NCBI RefSeq assembly: GCF_000004075.3
Contig: NC_026657.2
Span: 26,072,408-26,136,407, forward strand
Length of the DNA stretch: 64,000 nucleotides
Reading direction: 5' to 3'
From: Cucumis sativus
Taxonomy: Eukaryota > Streptophyta > Magnoliopsida > Cucurbitales > Cucurbitaceae
Numbering within the stretch: position 1 is the first letter of the stretch; each line of letters begins with the position of its first letter. Shown in pieces: positions 11,700 through 24,563 of this stretch. The position numbers were made by a program, and so were the translations under genes. A model generated the notes under the pieces. The model did no database searches. It was not told the DNA's origin and worked only from the letters and a program-made list of their open reading frames with translations.

Positions 11700-14329
11700 T
11701 TCCCTCGCTTTTTTTTTAATTTTATTATTTTTATTAATACATTAAGATTGCCAAAATGATATCAAATTCCACTGCAAATTGAGAACCCAAGTCCACGATC
11801 AACTGAACCTAATAAAAGTTGATTTTCCGTTATTTGTACGGACGCCTTTCTCCCTGGGACGCGCCCTGCAGGAACAGGTCCCGAACCGGATCGAAATTCT
11901 CGAATTAGGCTGGGAATGGGGGCAGAGTGAACACATTCCTCTTACCTGAATATACATGTGTGTATATATATATATGAGAGAAAGTACATAAAATATATAT
12001 CTTACCATTATGTAACTTACTAAAAGTCTATAATATATCTTACTATTAACTGTTATGTAACTTACTAACAGTCTATAATTGTTATAATTATATTTGATAT
12101 AAACATGATATATATTTTAAATTAATAACTAAATCAAATAATTACACTCATATAACTATTTTACGATATATCATTTTATATACCAAATAACATATGAAAT
12201 GTATATTTTCATTTTTTAATATATTTATTGACACAAAAAATAAATTATGGTATATTTAAAAAAAAAACTATAGAATTTGTAGAATTAAAAAATAAAAATT
12301 GAAAAAAAAAACGTAAACTTCCAACCCAACAACATAAGAATGGAAAAAAAAAAGGGAAAAATCAGGTAAAAAATCATATAATAATGACAATAAAAATGAA
12401 AATAAATAGAATTTATGACAAGAAAAAAATAAACCAATTATTTACGATTATAAAAAAATATGGATTATCTCACATTAAATAAATTGAATCTCATACAACT
12501 AAAGAAATATATATGTACTATCTCAATTAAATGCTTCAAACTAAAAAGAATAATAAATTTGAAATTAACTCAACGAAAATATTTCTATTTTTGGAAATTT
12601 AAATATAGCAAAAGAAAAAATGAATATTTTGGGCTTGAGTTAAAATTTTTGTTATATGTTATGAGCTTGGACTAAAATTTTGCTGTGATCGTAAATAGTT
12701 TACCAATTCTTCTTTTTTAAAAATCCTCCATCATTTTTCCATATATGTGTAATAACGAATTTCTTTCAATTTTGTTTTTAAAATAATATTAATCATAATG
12801 ATGAGAAGTGTTGGTCATTTGGGCTTGTAAAAATCATGTATGGTGATATCAACTTTTAAAATAATATCAATTTTCTTTCAAGTTTGTAAAAATTCATATG
12901 GTTGGACTTCGAGGATCTGATCATGCTGAAGCCCATTGGTTCAAATAAATATTATTTATTTAGGCTAAAGTCCAATTAAGTAAAAAAGAAAAAAAAAACT
13001 AATTTAACATAAATACTAGATATGATTCAAATCCATGTGATTGAGCTTATAAGTTTGATCCATTGACCAACCAAGCCTAAGCCTATAAAGGCCACCAAAA
13101 AACTATAAAAATAGTATAGTTATCTTCATTTGTGAGAAACATAAATTTCTTACTCTAGAATGTCTAGAGAGAATTCTTAGAAGAGCTAGAAGACTCTCAA
13201 ACTCCTAAAAGTCAATCACCATCAGGAATTGAAGTTTCTTTAAAGATACAAATTTTCTTCCAAGACACCAACTTCAAGAACATTATGTACTTCGTTTCCG
13301 CAAATCAAGTATATGCGTTCAACCAAGAGAGAATTAGAGGATCAAATACTAAAGATCGAACCACATCACATTAAATCAACATAAATACAACACCAACACA
13401 AGTTTAACTCAACGAATTAAATTTCTCTAAAAATCTCGTGTGACAAAGGTTGGTCATTAGAGGAGCATTAGTATTTACTCATGGGTAAAATGGTAATTTA
13501 ATCCAGCTAGCATTATAGACACTTGTGAATGACTAACTTATTGTTGTTGGCATATATCTGTAGACACGTAAATATATCTATAGTGAGAAGAGTTCAACTG
13601 TGAGTTTTTAGTGGAATGTACTCATAATTAACGACTATTTATTAATATGGTTAATGAGTTTACTCAATTAATCTCATATCTTGTAGCTTTTAATCTGTGT
13701 AGGGTAATTAGGTCCTATTCCTAGCTCGTAAAAGGTAATGATGTTAATTATATCTTGATTATAATTTGATATGTTCAAATTTATTTTAGAAATTAATATA
13801 ATGTATGGTGATACATTATAATATAAAGTGTATATTTTAATTAAACTTTGTAATATAAATTTAATTTTTGGATATGATTCAAAATTAATTAAAAAATAAT
13901 TTATGAAAGAATAAAATATTTGAATGAGTTCAAATATTAATTTAATGTGAATCAGATTCATATTAAAATTATATATTAAAATTTAACGTGTATATGATAC
14001 ACATTAAAACTTTAGATTATGAGAGAAATTTATACATAAATATGATTCATATTTGGATTAAATTAAATATATCTAATTAACTGCCAAATTAATTGATAAT
14101 TTAATTTAATTAAAACTAGATGTTAAATATGATTTTAAATGAAATATTAATTAAATATGATTTAAATGAAATATTAATGAAATATGATTTAAATGAAATA
14201 TGATTTAATATTGATATTTTAAAAAACATCATAAAGTATCACTGAACAGAACCATTATGAAAACGAAAAAAGCCCACAATTAAAAATACCATAAAATGTC
14301 ATGTCGTTTAATTTACATCCATTGCCCAT
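11700..14329. other. Intergenic, no gene seen
   Basis: Very AT-rich. A short GC-rich island at about 11835-11945 has open frames on the minus strand but matches nothing I recognise and may be a transposon scrap. The stretch 13080-13450 has the look of a transcribed leader or LTR (moderate GC, no stop-free frame) but cannot be assigned. No long or conserved reading frame was found. Confidence 0.45.
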
Positions 14330-14800
14330 AATATATTTGGTAAACAATCATATAGATTTGACTATTTAAATTTGGATAGCTAAATCTAAACGATTTTTTT
14401 CAACCAAAATTTGGTAGATGATCGTTTAGATTTTTTACATGATCGTTTAGATTTGATCATTTAAATTTTGAAAGCCAAATCTCAATAATTTTTTTTTCAA
14501 GACTTTTTGGTTTACGATCATTTAGATTTCTTACACGATCGTTTATATTTGATTGTTAATTTGGAAAGTCAAATCTCAACGACGATAGTTTAGATTTGGC
14601 TATCCAATATCTCAACGAATTTTTTCATAATCTTTTATATTTTGAACAATCAAATAACAGTTGAATTTTTTTTTACACGATTTTGAACCAAATAACCGTT
14701 TGAAAAACAAATAAAAGAAAAATTGCAAAAGAAGAAGAGAAAATGACGATGGAAAGAAAAAAAATTGCAGATGAGGAAAAGAAGAAATATATGAAAAGAA
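14330..14800. repeat. Dispersed AT-rich repeat, copy B
   Basis: Repeated words GATCGTTTAGATTTG, CCAAATCTCAACGA and TTTGGTAGATGATCG lead into CAAATAAAAGAAAAATTGCAAAAGAAGAAGAG. This matches the word set and the purine-rich block of the copy at the left end of the window. The two copies are diverged and roughly the same length. No coding capacity. Confidence 0.5.
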
Positions 14801-14984
14801 AGAACAAACCTAAAATATTTTTTAAAAAATGACCAGCTTCATGAGTTTTTTCATTTTGTTACACGGGCCGTAAATATTTTGCCACTTTTGTTATATTTAT
14901 GAAAATTAACCATTTAATTAATTAATTAAATATAATATTAAATTAAATTAATAACTCCCTTATGTAAGGGAATTATTTAAGGAA

Positions 14985-15270
14985 ATGTGGGACGTTTTCA
15001 CGGTATCCCAATATCTCTTTAACTTCCTCTTCTTCAAAAGGAAAAAAAAAAAAAAAAAAAAGGAAGGAGAGTACATACAAAATATGACTACTTTTCTGAA
15101 AAACGTAAGTGCTCGACATAAACTCTCTCTAAAAAGACATCTCTATTTTCCTAAAAATCTTTCTTGGTTTCCACAAACCAAAACTTCAATTGCTCAGACG
15201 ATGGGGAGATTTCCAAGTGGTGGTGACCCGCATAATGGCGTTTAGCAGATATGGAGTCGACAACGATAGT
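14985..15270 (+). other. Possible orphan 5' exon, no downstream gene found
   Basis: Sequence of raised GC content includes two short starts: MGRFPSGGDPHNGV ending at 15245, and ATGGAGTCGACAACGATA running directly into a good splice donor (GTAAGT) near 15269. I could not find a matching downstream exon in the following 5 kb. It may be the first exon of a broken gene or a chance pattern. Confidence 0.2.
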
Positions 15271-18200
15271 AAGTCTCATTTTCTCTTCATTTTTATTTTG
15301 TAAAAATCATGCTTAGCTTTTAGGTTACAATAATTTATCTCGGTAGTTTTTTCAATATACTATTTTTTTAAAAAATCCCAATTAAATTTGAGTTTAATGG
15401 TTATGTTAAACTACTTTTGCTGCAAAGAGCTTTTATCCCCTCACAAGTATTGTCACACGCCTCACGGATCACCTACTCTCGACCGGAGAGATAGCGTAAA
15501 GTCAATCGATATCGCCTCTTGTCTCAATGATACCGGCTAACTCTAACTTCTTTAACTTTTACTTAAGCTCAAAATTTAGCAAAAACATAAAATTCATCTT
15601 TTTTATTATAGAAAATGATGTGCAACCCATCTTATTTCCAAACTTTTAAAATATAGCTACTTACAAAGGTTTTAACAAAACTCAAACTTATATTACAGTC
15701 AGTTTTCTCAACCAGCCACACTGGTTACCTAAACATAGCAATTTCATTATATTCTCCCAACATACTAGTCGACATGCCAACGATAACCTCAGCTCAGGGC
15801 AACACAATCTTTACCTAAAAAGTGAGAAAACATTTGAAAGAATGAGCTAAAAACATCTAGTGATTTGATGTTTTCAAAACACAATTTCCAAATAGTTATG
15901 TTCAATGCATAACTTAAACGTAGAAATCATTATAAACATATCATAATAAGCTTTAGAAACTTTTCATAAGTTACTCAAACATTCTTAAGTACTTTAAGTT
16001 ATTGCATACCACTTTCCTACTATACATTCATAATATAACATAGGTTAGCTTTCATTGAATCTTCCCCACATAGACACTAGGGCCTTCACTGATGTACTCT
16101 ACCTAGGCCCCTCTATAAAGCCTTCACATCAGTAATTGAGAATCATATATATGTGCACATTTAGAGTTACTTTGTATAGTACTGTCATAAAAACATTTGA
16201 GTGCAAGTTGTTTGCAAAACTTGAATTTCACCTTAGAAATAATAAGCATTTAAGTAAAACATTTAAATGCAGAAATCATTCATAAGCTATTGTCTGTGCA
16301 ATCTTAAAATCATAAATAACTTTTAAAAGTTTTACTCACAAACTTGAAGCTTTTACTCCTTAGCTTAGAGAAATTCACTAAACTTCACTTATCTTAAACA
16401 TAGGGTATTTGTACTCTATTGATCTCTAATAATCAGAAAATACATAAACTCCAAGCAAAAATAGTTAAAACATAAAAAATGTCAAAATTTGTCAAATAGG
16501 TTAGCTGGTTTGCATGGCATGGGCGGTAGGTTGCACGCTTGCGTGCATGCCTAATGGCCTTGTTGCGTGCTAACCTCGCGCTCAAGGTTACACACATGCT
16601 TTCTGTGTCGCAACGTGCATTGTGCATGGAACCCTTGTCTACATGCGCATGATGCCTTACATGGCCTAGGCGTGCACCTGATGTTGTCTGGCTATGCGGT
16701 GGATATGCTCCTCACATTCTCCAAGGCCTAAATAACTTTTATTATCTATTTTGCACACTCAGCTCCCTTTATCAACTTGGTACTTGACTCTCACCCTTGG
16801 CCTTGCTCAAAAACTTTACTCGACTTTGGAGCTTAATATCTTAAAATCTAGAACTCAAATCAAGAAATGTCCTTCTACAAATTACTTAGAAATGTCGTAA
16901 CTAGCTTACCTTAAAATACCTTTCACAAATTCCAAGTATAGAGTTGTGTATTTCCAAAATGCCCAGTACTACTCAATTTCGTTCCGAAAATGACCTTTGG
17001 TCTTTCTTTACTTCAACGCTTATGAAAAAGTGAAGACTCAATTAACTAGATGCCTTTAGTCAATACTCAAGTTAATAACTGATGTAATAACTCGAAAATA
17101 ATAAGAAAGAATAACAATTAGAACACAGACATTGGCAATCCAGTTTGATAATCCAGTTTGATGACACAACATCTATACCTGAGGGCCCTTAACCCATGGT
17201 AAGAGATCATATATTGCCTTGTGATCTAATTCATGATTACATAATTATGGCATACAGTACAAACATCATCACACATTCTCAACATGATGTATGTAGTGAT
17301 AATAATACACTGATAAATGAACTAGAAGATTAATCACTAATAATCACCATAGTAGCAACGAAGGAAACACTTTTCCTTAATTAGAAGTCATAATGCAATA
17401 GTTCAACCAAGCTTCACTTGATCGTCTATGATCCCTATTAACTAAGAACTTCTTCAAGTAGCGAACTTAGTTGACATTCAAGATTACTTACCATAGAAAC
17501 ACTTTCTTTCTTTTCAGTACATAATTTATTGAAATTCCTCAAACTTAATTCTAAATTTGTTAACACGTGAACAACCTTGAACATAATAAAAGTCGAAACA
17601 ACTAGCCTAATACAAACTGAAAAATACGGTCAAATCCCTACAACCAACCAAAGCCAAAACAACCCAAACCAGAATAGATAATTAATTAATTAAATAAATA
17701 AAGGAAGGAAGTGGGACCATAATTCTCAACAAACTCTCCCTTGAGACGCTTTCTTTATTTGTCCAAGCAAGCACACCATAAAACACCAAGAGGCACCAAA
17801 CAATATCGTAAATTCAATGGGTTTAGATTAAAGTATATATATATTATCAACATAATAAAAATCAATGGGTTTAGATTAAAACATTATTTTTTAAAGGAAA
17901 TCAATGGTTGAGATTCTCCCAAATTCAAAATTAATTTTGTTATTTCAAAATTGTAACAATGAAAGGTATTGCGACAACTAAAGGTATTGCGTTTTAAAAT
18001 GGATTGTTGAGATTCTCTAATTCGAAAAATAATAATTTGAAAATTTTCAAATTTAATTAAGGTTATTTTAAAATAAAATTAGTCATTCAGAATCTCAATT
18101 TCAAAATAATCAATAATTCTGTTATTTTTATATTCAAACAATTTAATCTAAAATTAAGATAAAATAGCCATTCTCCCATTTTGAAAAATAAAAAAATTAG

Positions 18201-20490
18201 TATTTTGAAATTAATAAGTGTTATTTTGATACCGAATTTATTCTTGAGATTCTCCCATAATTGAAAAATAATAATTTTGTTATTTTGAAAGTCAAAAAAA
18301 TGTATTGTTGAAATTTTGCAATTTTGTTAATTTAAAAAGCCTTTAACGTTATTTTAAATTTTAAATTTAATTTGGTTATTTTGAAATTAGTAAGATCTAA
18401 TAAAGTTGATACCCGAGATATGAGAAATGAGTTATGATATGGGTTGCTATATGTTTACCATAAAAAACATAATTAAAGACTCATAAGTACATAACACAAA
18501 TTAATTACAACGTATAAAAAAAATAATTACGGTTGAAAAATGTAGGTATTTTGGTATTTTACAAAATACCATGCACGTGCAAAAAATGTCATTTTTCAAA
18601 ATGACCCATAAAAAGTTGCTATATCCTTTATTATTCTAAAGTTGGGTTCAAGTGTATAGAGAAAAAAAAAAAAGAACGGGTTTTAACTACTAATGCCTAA
18701 AATGATATAGCGTTTTACAAGATGGACCCAAATTTCGTAATTTTTTTAAAATATCATAAATAGATTAATAAATATAGGGTTAAAATGACTAATTTACCCA
18801 TCTTTATTATTTGTAATATATTAAAAAATAGAAAAAAGGAAAGTGAACGATGATTAAGATTTCATTTATTATATGTCATATGTAAATACAGTGAGTGATT
18901 AATTATATTATGATAATATTATAATCAAAATTACACCTTAATTATTTTTCTTTTGGTGATTTTGTTCAAAAGAATATCTTTCCCGATATCTCTCTCCGTT
19001 ATTTCTTTTTTCGTTTTGCATTGTTTTTCATATATTCCACATAATTATAGTATATATTTAATAATATGATGTATATTTTATGAATGAAAGGTTATGATAT
19101 CAATTTTTTATGTATTTTATTTAAATTATTCATATTTTATACAATAAATAATACGTTATGTTTGAAAAATATCGATTATGTATGGAAGTTGTTTATGTTT
19201 ACAAGAACATGGATCATAAAAAAAATCTGATGAATATATGTAATATATGTCATTAAAACATTAGTTGTTCACTCGTATATGTAATGCTGAGAAAAACTAA
19301 ATATGTTTAAGATGTAGGAACTTTGATGAAAAAATTGAAAATTTAGAGAATTGTATGAACAAGTAGTTGAATGTGGAGTATATGCTAAATTGGTTTATGA
19401 ATAAGATCTATATGAAATAATAAATAATATATTTTATGAATGAAAGATTATGTTATCAATCCGTTAAATTGGTTTATTTATTTTATTTCAAATATTTATA
19501 TTATATGTAATAAATAATAAGTTAGGTTCGAAACAATAGTGATTATGTATGAACGGTAGTATATTAAATATAATAAATCAAGAAACTTTGATTAGTACCG
19601 TAGATGAAAATTTATGAAAAAATATGGAAATAAAATAATTGAATTAAAAAATTGAATATGAATATTTCAAATAAAAGTCTAAAACACCATACTGAAAATC
19701 CAATAATAAGAAGGAAAAACTAGTTCAATAAGGAAAGTTTGCATTTGATGTTGCCATAAGATCCCTAACTCCACTTTAGAAGAAACTATAATCTTCTTTG
19801 GTCGACCAATTGAACATTTTACATTCAGTAGAAGGATGACAACTTCAATTTTTGTATTATTTAATATATGCAACAAATAATAGAAACATAAATGTATTAT
19901 GCAATAGTATATATATAAGAAGAAACTCCAATTTAAATATTATTGAATATATGCAATAATAAACAAAATTAAAAATAGTATAAGTTTAAAAAAATAAACA
20001 AAAAAAAAAGATTAACCGATTCAAAATCACGAAAGAAAGGGAAGAAGATAGAACAAAAACCGATTTCTATAAAAATTGGAAAAAGAATCTGACACCAGAA
20101 TTGATGATGGTTTGAAAGAAAACTTTTGATTTGAGCAATAAATTGAAAATAATAAAACGAAAGGATAATTAAAATTATTATTATCATATAAATTATATAA
20201 CTTATATCGTATTTAAATAATTGCGAACTAATAAATAGAAATATATAATTAAGGAAGTCATGGTTGATATAATAAAATTGTTGGTTGATAATTAAGGAAA
20301 ATATTGTTTAAATTTTTTAAAAATAATTAATTTTAAATAATTAGATGAAAGATTAAAATTGGTCTAACATACCCCCATTTTCTACTTAAGATAATAATGG
20401 TAAAATTATGATATTTGTGAAAGATGAGAGGTGTTTTCTTCGAATCTTTCAAAAAAACAAAAAAGAAAGAAAGAAAATAAAAGCAGAAAA
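15271..20490. other. Intergenic, transposon-like remnants without recognisable proteins
   Basis: No convincing coding sequence. The stretch 15440-15550 (TCACACGCCTCACGGATCAC and GACCGGAGAGATAGCG words) looks like part of an LTR but no partner was found. A GC-richer island with repeated GCATG/GCGTGC words lies at 16500-16700. The stretch 17090-17800 is of intermediate base composition with no open frame. The rest is extremely AT-rich. Confidence 0.45.
19060..19570. repeat. Diverged direct repeat, spacing about 365 bp
   Basis: TATTTTATGAATGAAAGGTTATG at about 19073 and its following 130 bases (…ACAATAAATAATACGTTATG, GATTATGTATGGAAG) recur in diverged form from about 19431 (TTTTATGAATGAAAGATTATG, GTAATAAATAATAAGTTAGG, GATTATGTATGAACG). 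It appears to be an old local duplication in AT-rich intergenic DNA. Confidence 0.5.
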
Positions 20491-20499
20491 CTGAATTGA

Positions 20500-20651
20500 A
20501 GGGGCCTTTTCGCTTTCGGGCGTATGTTTTATCTATTACGGATGGAGAAGCTCCCGCCATCCACTGCGACAAATTTTCCAGCGCTAAACAAGAAACGCAA
20601 CAACTGAGTCTAGAAAGATCGCCATACTTGAAGCTGAATAGCACTTTCATG
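20500..20651 (+). other. Probable 5' UTR exon of the AS8-like gene
   Basis: GC-richer stretch ending in TTTCATG|GTAGGT, a good splice donor (GT at 20652). Splicing to the acceptor CTAG at 22471-22474 would place it directly before the family start codon. After splicing, the last three bases form an ATG in frame with the coding exon, which would add only Met-Val-Tyr before the usual start. The reading frame upstream of that ATG is open but has no other ATG. Confidence 0.5.
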
Positions 20652-21296
20652 GTAGGTAAATTCTTTATTCTTATATAAACTCATCATTTCTCTTGTTTTT
20701 CGTTTAATATGCTGCAACTTTGTCCATTGATTTAAGTTGTTAACTAGTATGATTACAGATGGAGGAGGGAAGTGAGAAATGGAGATTTTAACAGAGTAGG
20801 AGTGTTTTTATTTCTGGAAAATGAATTTCTTATACTTGTAGCTAGTTTTTTACCAATTCTCCAAGCTGGGTTCGAACATTTTGCTTTTGTTTGAATGTTG
20901 CATAAGACGTTTAATCCTTTTGCTGTTTCTTGTTATTGAAAATCCGGATCTAAATTATTGATTGTGAAGCACCAAATTGAAATCATAATATTTGAAGTAT
21001 AGGGTTTGAGACGTGCAACAACTTTTACCCCAATGTTGGTGCCTGGTGGATTTACCCCTTTTGGCGTCATTGGGCTGAGATGGGGTTTTGCAGTAGGTTA
21101 TTGGAGATTTAATGGGCTGTTGCAACTTTGTTCATTTGTTTCTGTTGATTTATACCTGAGTCTTCATACAGAGCCATACTGTTTTATCACAGCTCGAGCT
21201 TTATTCACTCACAAATTTCATTTTCCCTTCTAAACATATTATGTTTTGAATAGATACAGATGGGAGTTAGTAATGAAGTAAGTTATTCACTACGTA

Positions 21297-22033
21297 GGGC
21301 ATGTTTGGGGCTAGGCATTGAGGGGAGTGGGCTATAATTAGAGCAATGTGTAGTTTTAGTTGGAGATTAGGATTAGGATTTAAAATAACCCACATGCCTT
21401 CACTATTCTTCGACCGTAAGGGTATTTATTTCAAGGGTTGGAAAGTTTATCCACCAACTTCCGGACACCACCTCCGATGATTGTTGCCGGCCAATCTCTA
21501 ACCACCACCTCTAATAACTCCATTGGCGAGCCTGTGACAATCTACTCTGGTGACTGTCGCCATTGATCAACCTTGAAACTTTTTAATAAGAACATTTTAG
21601 GGTTTAGGCCCAATCTCCAGTGATTGTCACCAACCAACTCCAACCACGACCTCTAGTAAGTCCACCTGCAAACTTCTGACAACCAACTCCGATGACTGTC
21701 GCCAACCAACTTTGGCACCAACCTCCGATCGCCCTGATCAACCTTGAAAAATATTAATAAAAATACTTTTATTTTATTTTACAGGCGGCTATAATTTGGA
21801 CTATAACAATCTATGCCCAAACACAGATTATAATAACTCAAACTATAATACTCATACTATAATTGTTTCTCTCCTCAACCAAACACAGACTATAATTGTT
21901 TCTCTCCTCAACCAAACACAGACTATAATAACCCATGCTATAATACCCTGCGCCTTGAACACAGACTACAATAACACACAGTTTTTTTATAGTCATAGAC
22001 TGTAATAACCTACTATGTGTCCCAAATGCCCCC
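21297..22033. mobile_element. MITE-like element in the 5' UTR intron of the AS8-like gene
   Basis: Left end GGGCATGTTTGGGGC and right end GTCCCAAATGCCCCC are imperfect inverted repeats (the right end reversed is GGGGGCATTTGGGAC). Inside, ACTATAATTGTTTCTCTCCT and its continuation occur as two adjacent 33-bp copies around 21856-21921. The blocks CCGATGACTGTCGCC, CCAACTCC and ACCTTGAAA are also repeated at about 21460-21750. There is no transposase. Size and ends suggest a non-autonomous hAT or PIF/Harbinger-type element. A clean target duplication could not be identified. Confidence 0.5.
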
Positions 22034-22480
22034 TTAGTAGTTCATGGTGAAGCAAGTTGTGAACCTCTATGGTATTCTTGTGAATATATTGAATACTAGT
22101 GATATTTTCTCAAACTGTTCTAGTTGAAGTTGATTTTGGTCATGCATAGGGGTTTGGTTATGTTTAGTATTTCTAGTTTTTGACAGCTTGTATTGCAGTT
22201 TGAGTTATTTTTGTATTTTGATACTAAGTTGTAGGTATCCTTCATCTACAAGATATTTTATTTTCATCTATACACCAGTTAACGTAGAAAATATTATCTT
22301 ATTATGGCTGTAATTTTAAAAACACGTCGATAAATATCCCTTTGTTTTCTATAGTCTATACTATGAAGGAAGCATAGAATTGTCACTGTTTAATTTATAG
22401 TATATAAAATATTTTGATCTGATCTCGTCAAGAATATTTGATGAAACCATGACTCCTTTATCATCTTTAACTAGGTATAC

Positions 22481-23544
22481 ATGATTATAAAAGGTCTAAT
22501 TAGGAGGTACGAAAGATGGAATCCTGTACATCCAACTCTTGGGGCCTTTTGGGGGATGGGAATAGGCATGGGTTGTGGTGTTGGATGGGGTCCTGGTTTT
22601 GGTCCTGAAGTAATTGGCTACGTTGGTGCTGGATGTGGTATTGGGTTTTGTGTGGGATTCACAGCTGCAGGTCTTGGCATTGGTCTTCCAGCAAATGTGC
22701 TTTATCATGGTCCATACAGCGGTACACCATCCTTGTCATCTTTGTTGTTATACAACTTATACTCCTTTAATTCCTTAAACGCCATCAAAGTACTCAAATA
22801 CTTATTTCATCGGATACTTGTGTTTGAGCTGCTTAAGACAATGTATGATTAGTTGCAATGGGACCCTTAAAACTTTCAATGGTTAAAATTGAGCCCCTAA
22901 ATATCTACAAGTGTCAATATTGGACCCTCAATTTTACAATAATTGTAGAAATTGGACCCATAAATGATAAAAATTGAAGTTTTAAACTTGTCCAACTGTT
23001 AAAGTTTATACAATTTTGCAAGTTTGAAGCTCCAATTTGAACAAATTTTAATATTTATGTAATTTGGAGGGTTTAATTTTAAAATTGAAAGTTTAAGGAT
23101 ATAATTGCAACTACCACCCAACTAGGATGGTTTTTGCAATTTGCCCATTATAACTAACTTTTCTATTGTAGTTTTTAATGAGACAATTGATGGGCAAACT
23201 CATTTACAGCTCTCCTGGCCACAAGAAGTGGAGCAATAGAATTAAGCCAATCCAGTAGTCTTCGATCCAAAAAATTTTCTATTAGTAATGGATGGAATGA
23301 CTTTACACAGCATGTATTTGGGCTGCAAAGAGAAGCAATTAGACGATTAGCAAACATCAAGGTGGATTGTACGGACAAAAAGATTAATTTGCCTGATATG
23401 CAGATTTTACCAGCCATTCATACTAAGTCTATCTGCGAAAGTTTAGGAACACTAGGTCATCGCCTCTCTCACTTTCACAAAGGTAATCCAATATTTGCTC
23501 CTTTTTCATATCTAACAACTGTGAAAAAATTACTAACGTGTTAG
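22481..23544 (+). CDS. Cadmium-induced protein AS8-like
   Basis: Coding exons 22481-22721 and 23210-23482 (GT-AG, phases agree). If the second is not spliced it runs to a stop at 23542-23544. If it is, the phase fits a tiny last exon at 31536-31549 and gives 175 residues. The N-terminus MIIKGLIRRYERWNPVHP is followed by a glycine-rich, probably membrane-inserting stretch (FWGMGIGMGCGVGWGPGFGP, VIGYVGAGCGIGFCVG, LGIGLPANVL). A less conserved C-terminal half follows (ATRSGAIELSQSSSLRSKK; FGLQREAIRRLA). This matches the plant family annotated as cadmium-induced protein AS8, named from Arabidopsis. Its biochemical role is unknown and I do not assign one. The start is the conserved MIIKG methionine. 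An upstream in-frame ATG formed by splicing would add three residues. The gene looks intact. Confidence 0.85.
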
Positions 23545-24563
23545 GAAGTTGAATTTCTTGTTATCAATTGGAATGGAACAATGTGCCATCGGAGTTCTTC
23601 ATTGTTTTTCTTGTTTGAAGTCTTTTTATATTGTTGGAGGAAACCTGTAATTTTTTCTGATTCTTTTTGGCAATGTGATATTTTAGTTTTCTTCATATTC
23701 TGATGTCTTTATTTGAGGCATGATATGAATGGGTTAAATTGTAGGGTAATCACAATAGGTAGCACTTTTAGGGTTAATAATTAAGTGTGTAACAACATTT
23801 TTAAAGAATTGCAAATCTATCATTGATAAACTCTATCATTGATAGACCCTTATCTATGGTAGACTCTATTTTTGATAGATGCTTATTAGCAATATAGTCT
23901 AGTAGTTATAGACTTTGAGAGTTGGAACTAAATTTTGATATATCTGCAAATTCTTTTGCATTATGCTATATTTGCTAATACTTTGGATCTAATTTCTATA
24001 TTTTTAACTGCTCTTTGATCCATCTCATGTTATGATAACAAGATGGAATAGGCCTTTTCATTAACATGGAGTGATCGTTCTGCAAACTTTACCAACCTAG
24101 GTCAGTCATGCAACCTTTATGTAACATCAAGTTTACTCATAAATTTGTAAAGGTGGATCATGAATATAAAAAGAATCCAAAGGTAGATAAAAGAAGCTAG
24201 CCATTTGGGAAAGGTAAAGATTAATAGCGACTTGAGAAAAAGGGAAAAGTTGTGTCTGGAAAGAGCATCTAGAAGGTTTTGTTTCAATTGTACTTGAAGC
24301 TTTAAGTTTCTAGTAGAAGTGATTGAAACACTCATGGGATAGAGGACTTCAGTAGGAAAATTTTCACTAACTCATCAGCTAGTAGCAGAAAAAGATGTTT
24401 CAGAGAGACCTCAAACTATATCTCGAACCTTACCCAATTCATGCTCTTTTTCTGTATCCATTATCCCTTAACATTGATCTCTGTTTTGGAGAGGACTTCA
24501 ATAATTCTGTTTCTTTTGATTTTTTTTATGATAATGTGTATCAATTAGCTTCTTAATAGCGTT
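23545..24563. other. Non-coding stretch between the AS8-like exon and the retrotransposon
   Basis: No coding sequence. At 23815-23890 the words CTATCATTGATAG, TTGATAGATGC and GTAGACTCTA recur; a similar cluster lies at 40675-40755. This is either 3' flank or part of a last intron of the AS8-like gene. Confidence 0.5.

Noticed and set aside
20496..20651. Separate 60-codon gene (KGPFRFRAYVLSITDG...)
   Set aside because: It has no ATG start and ends at a splice donor. It fits better as the leader exon of the AS8-like gene.
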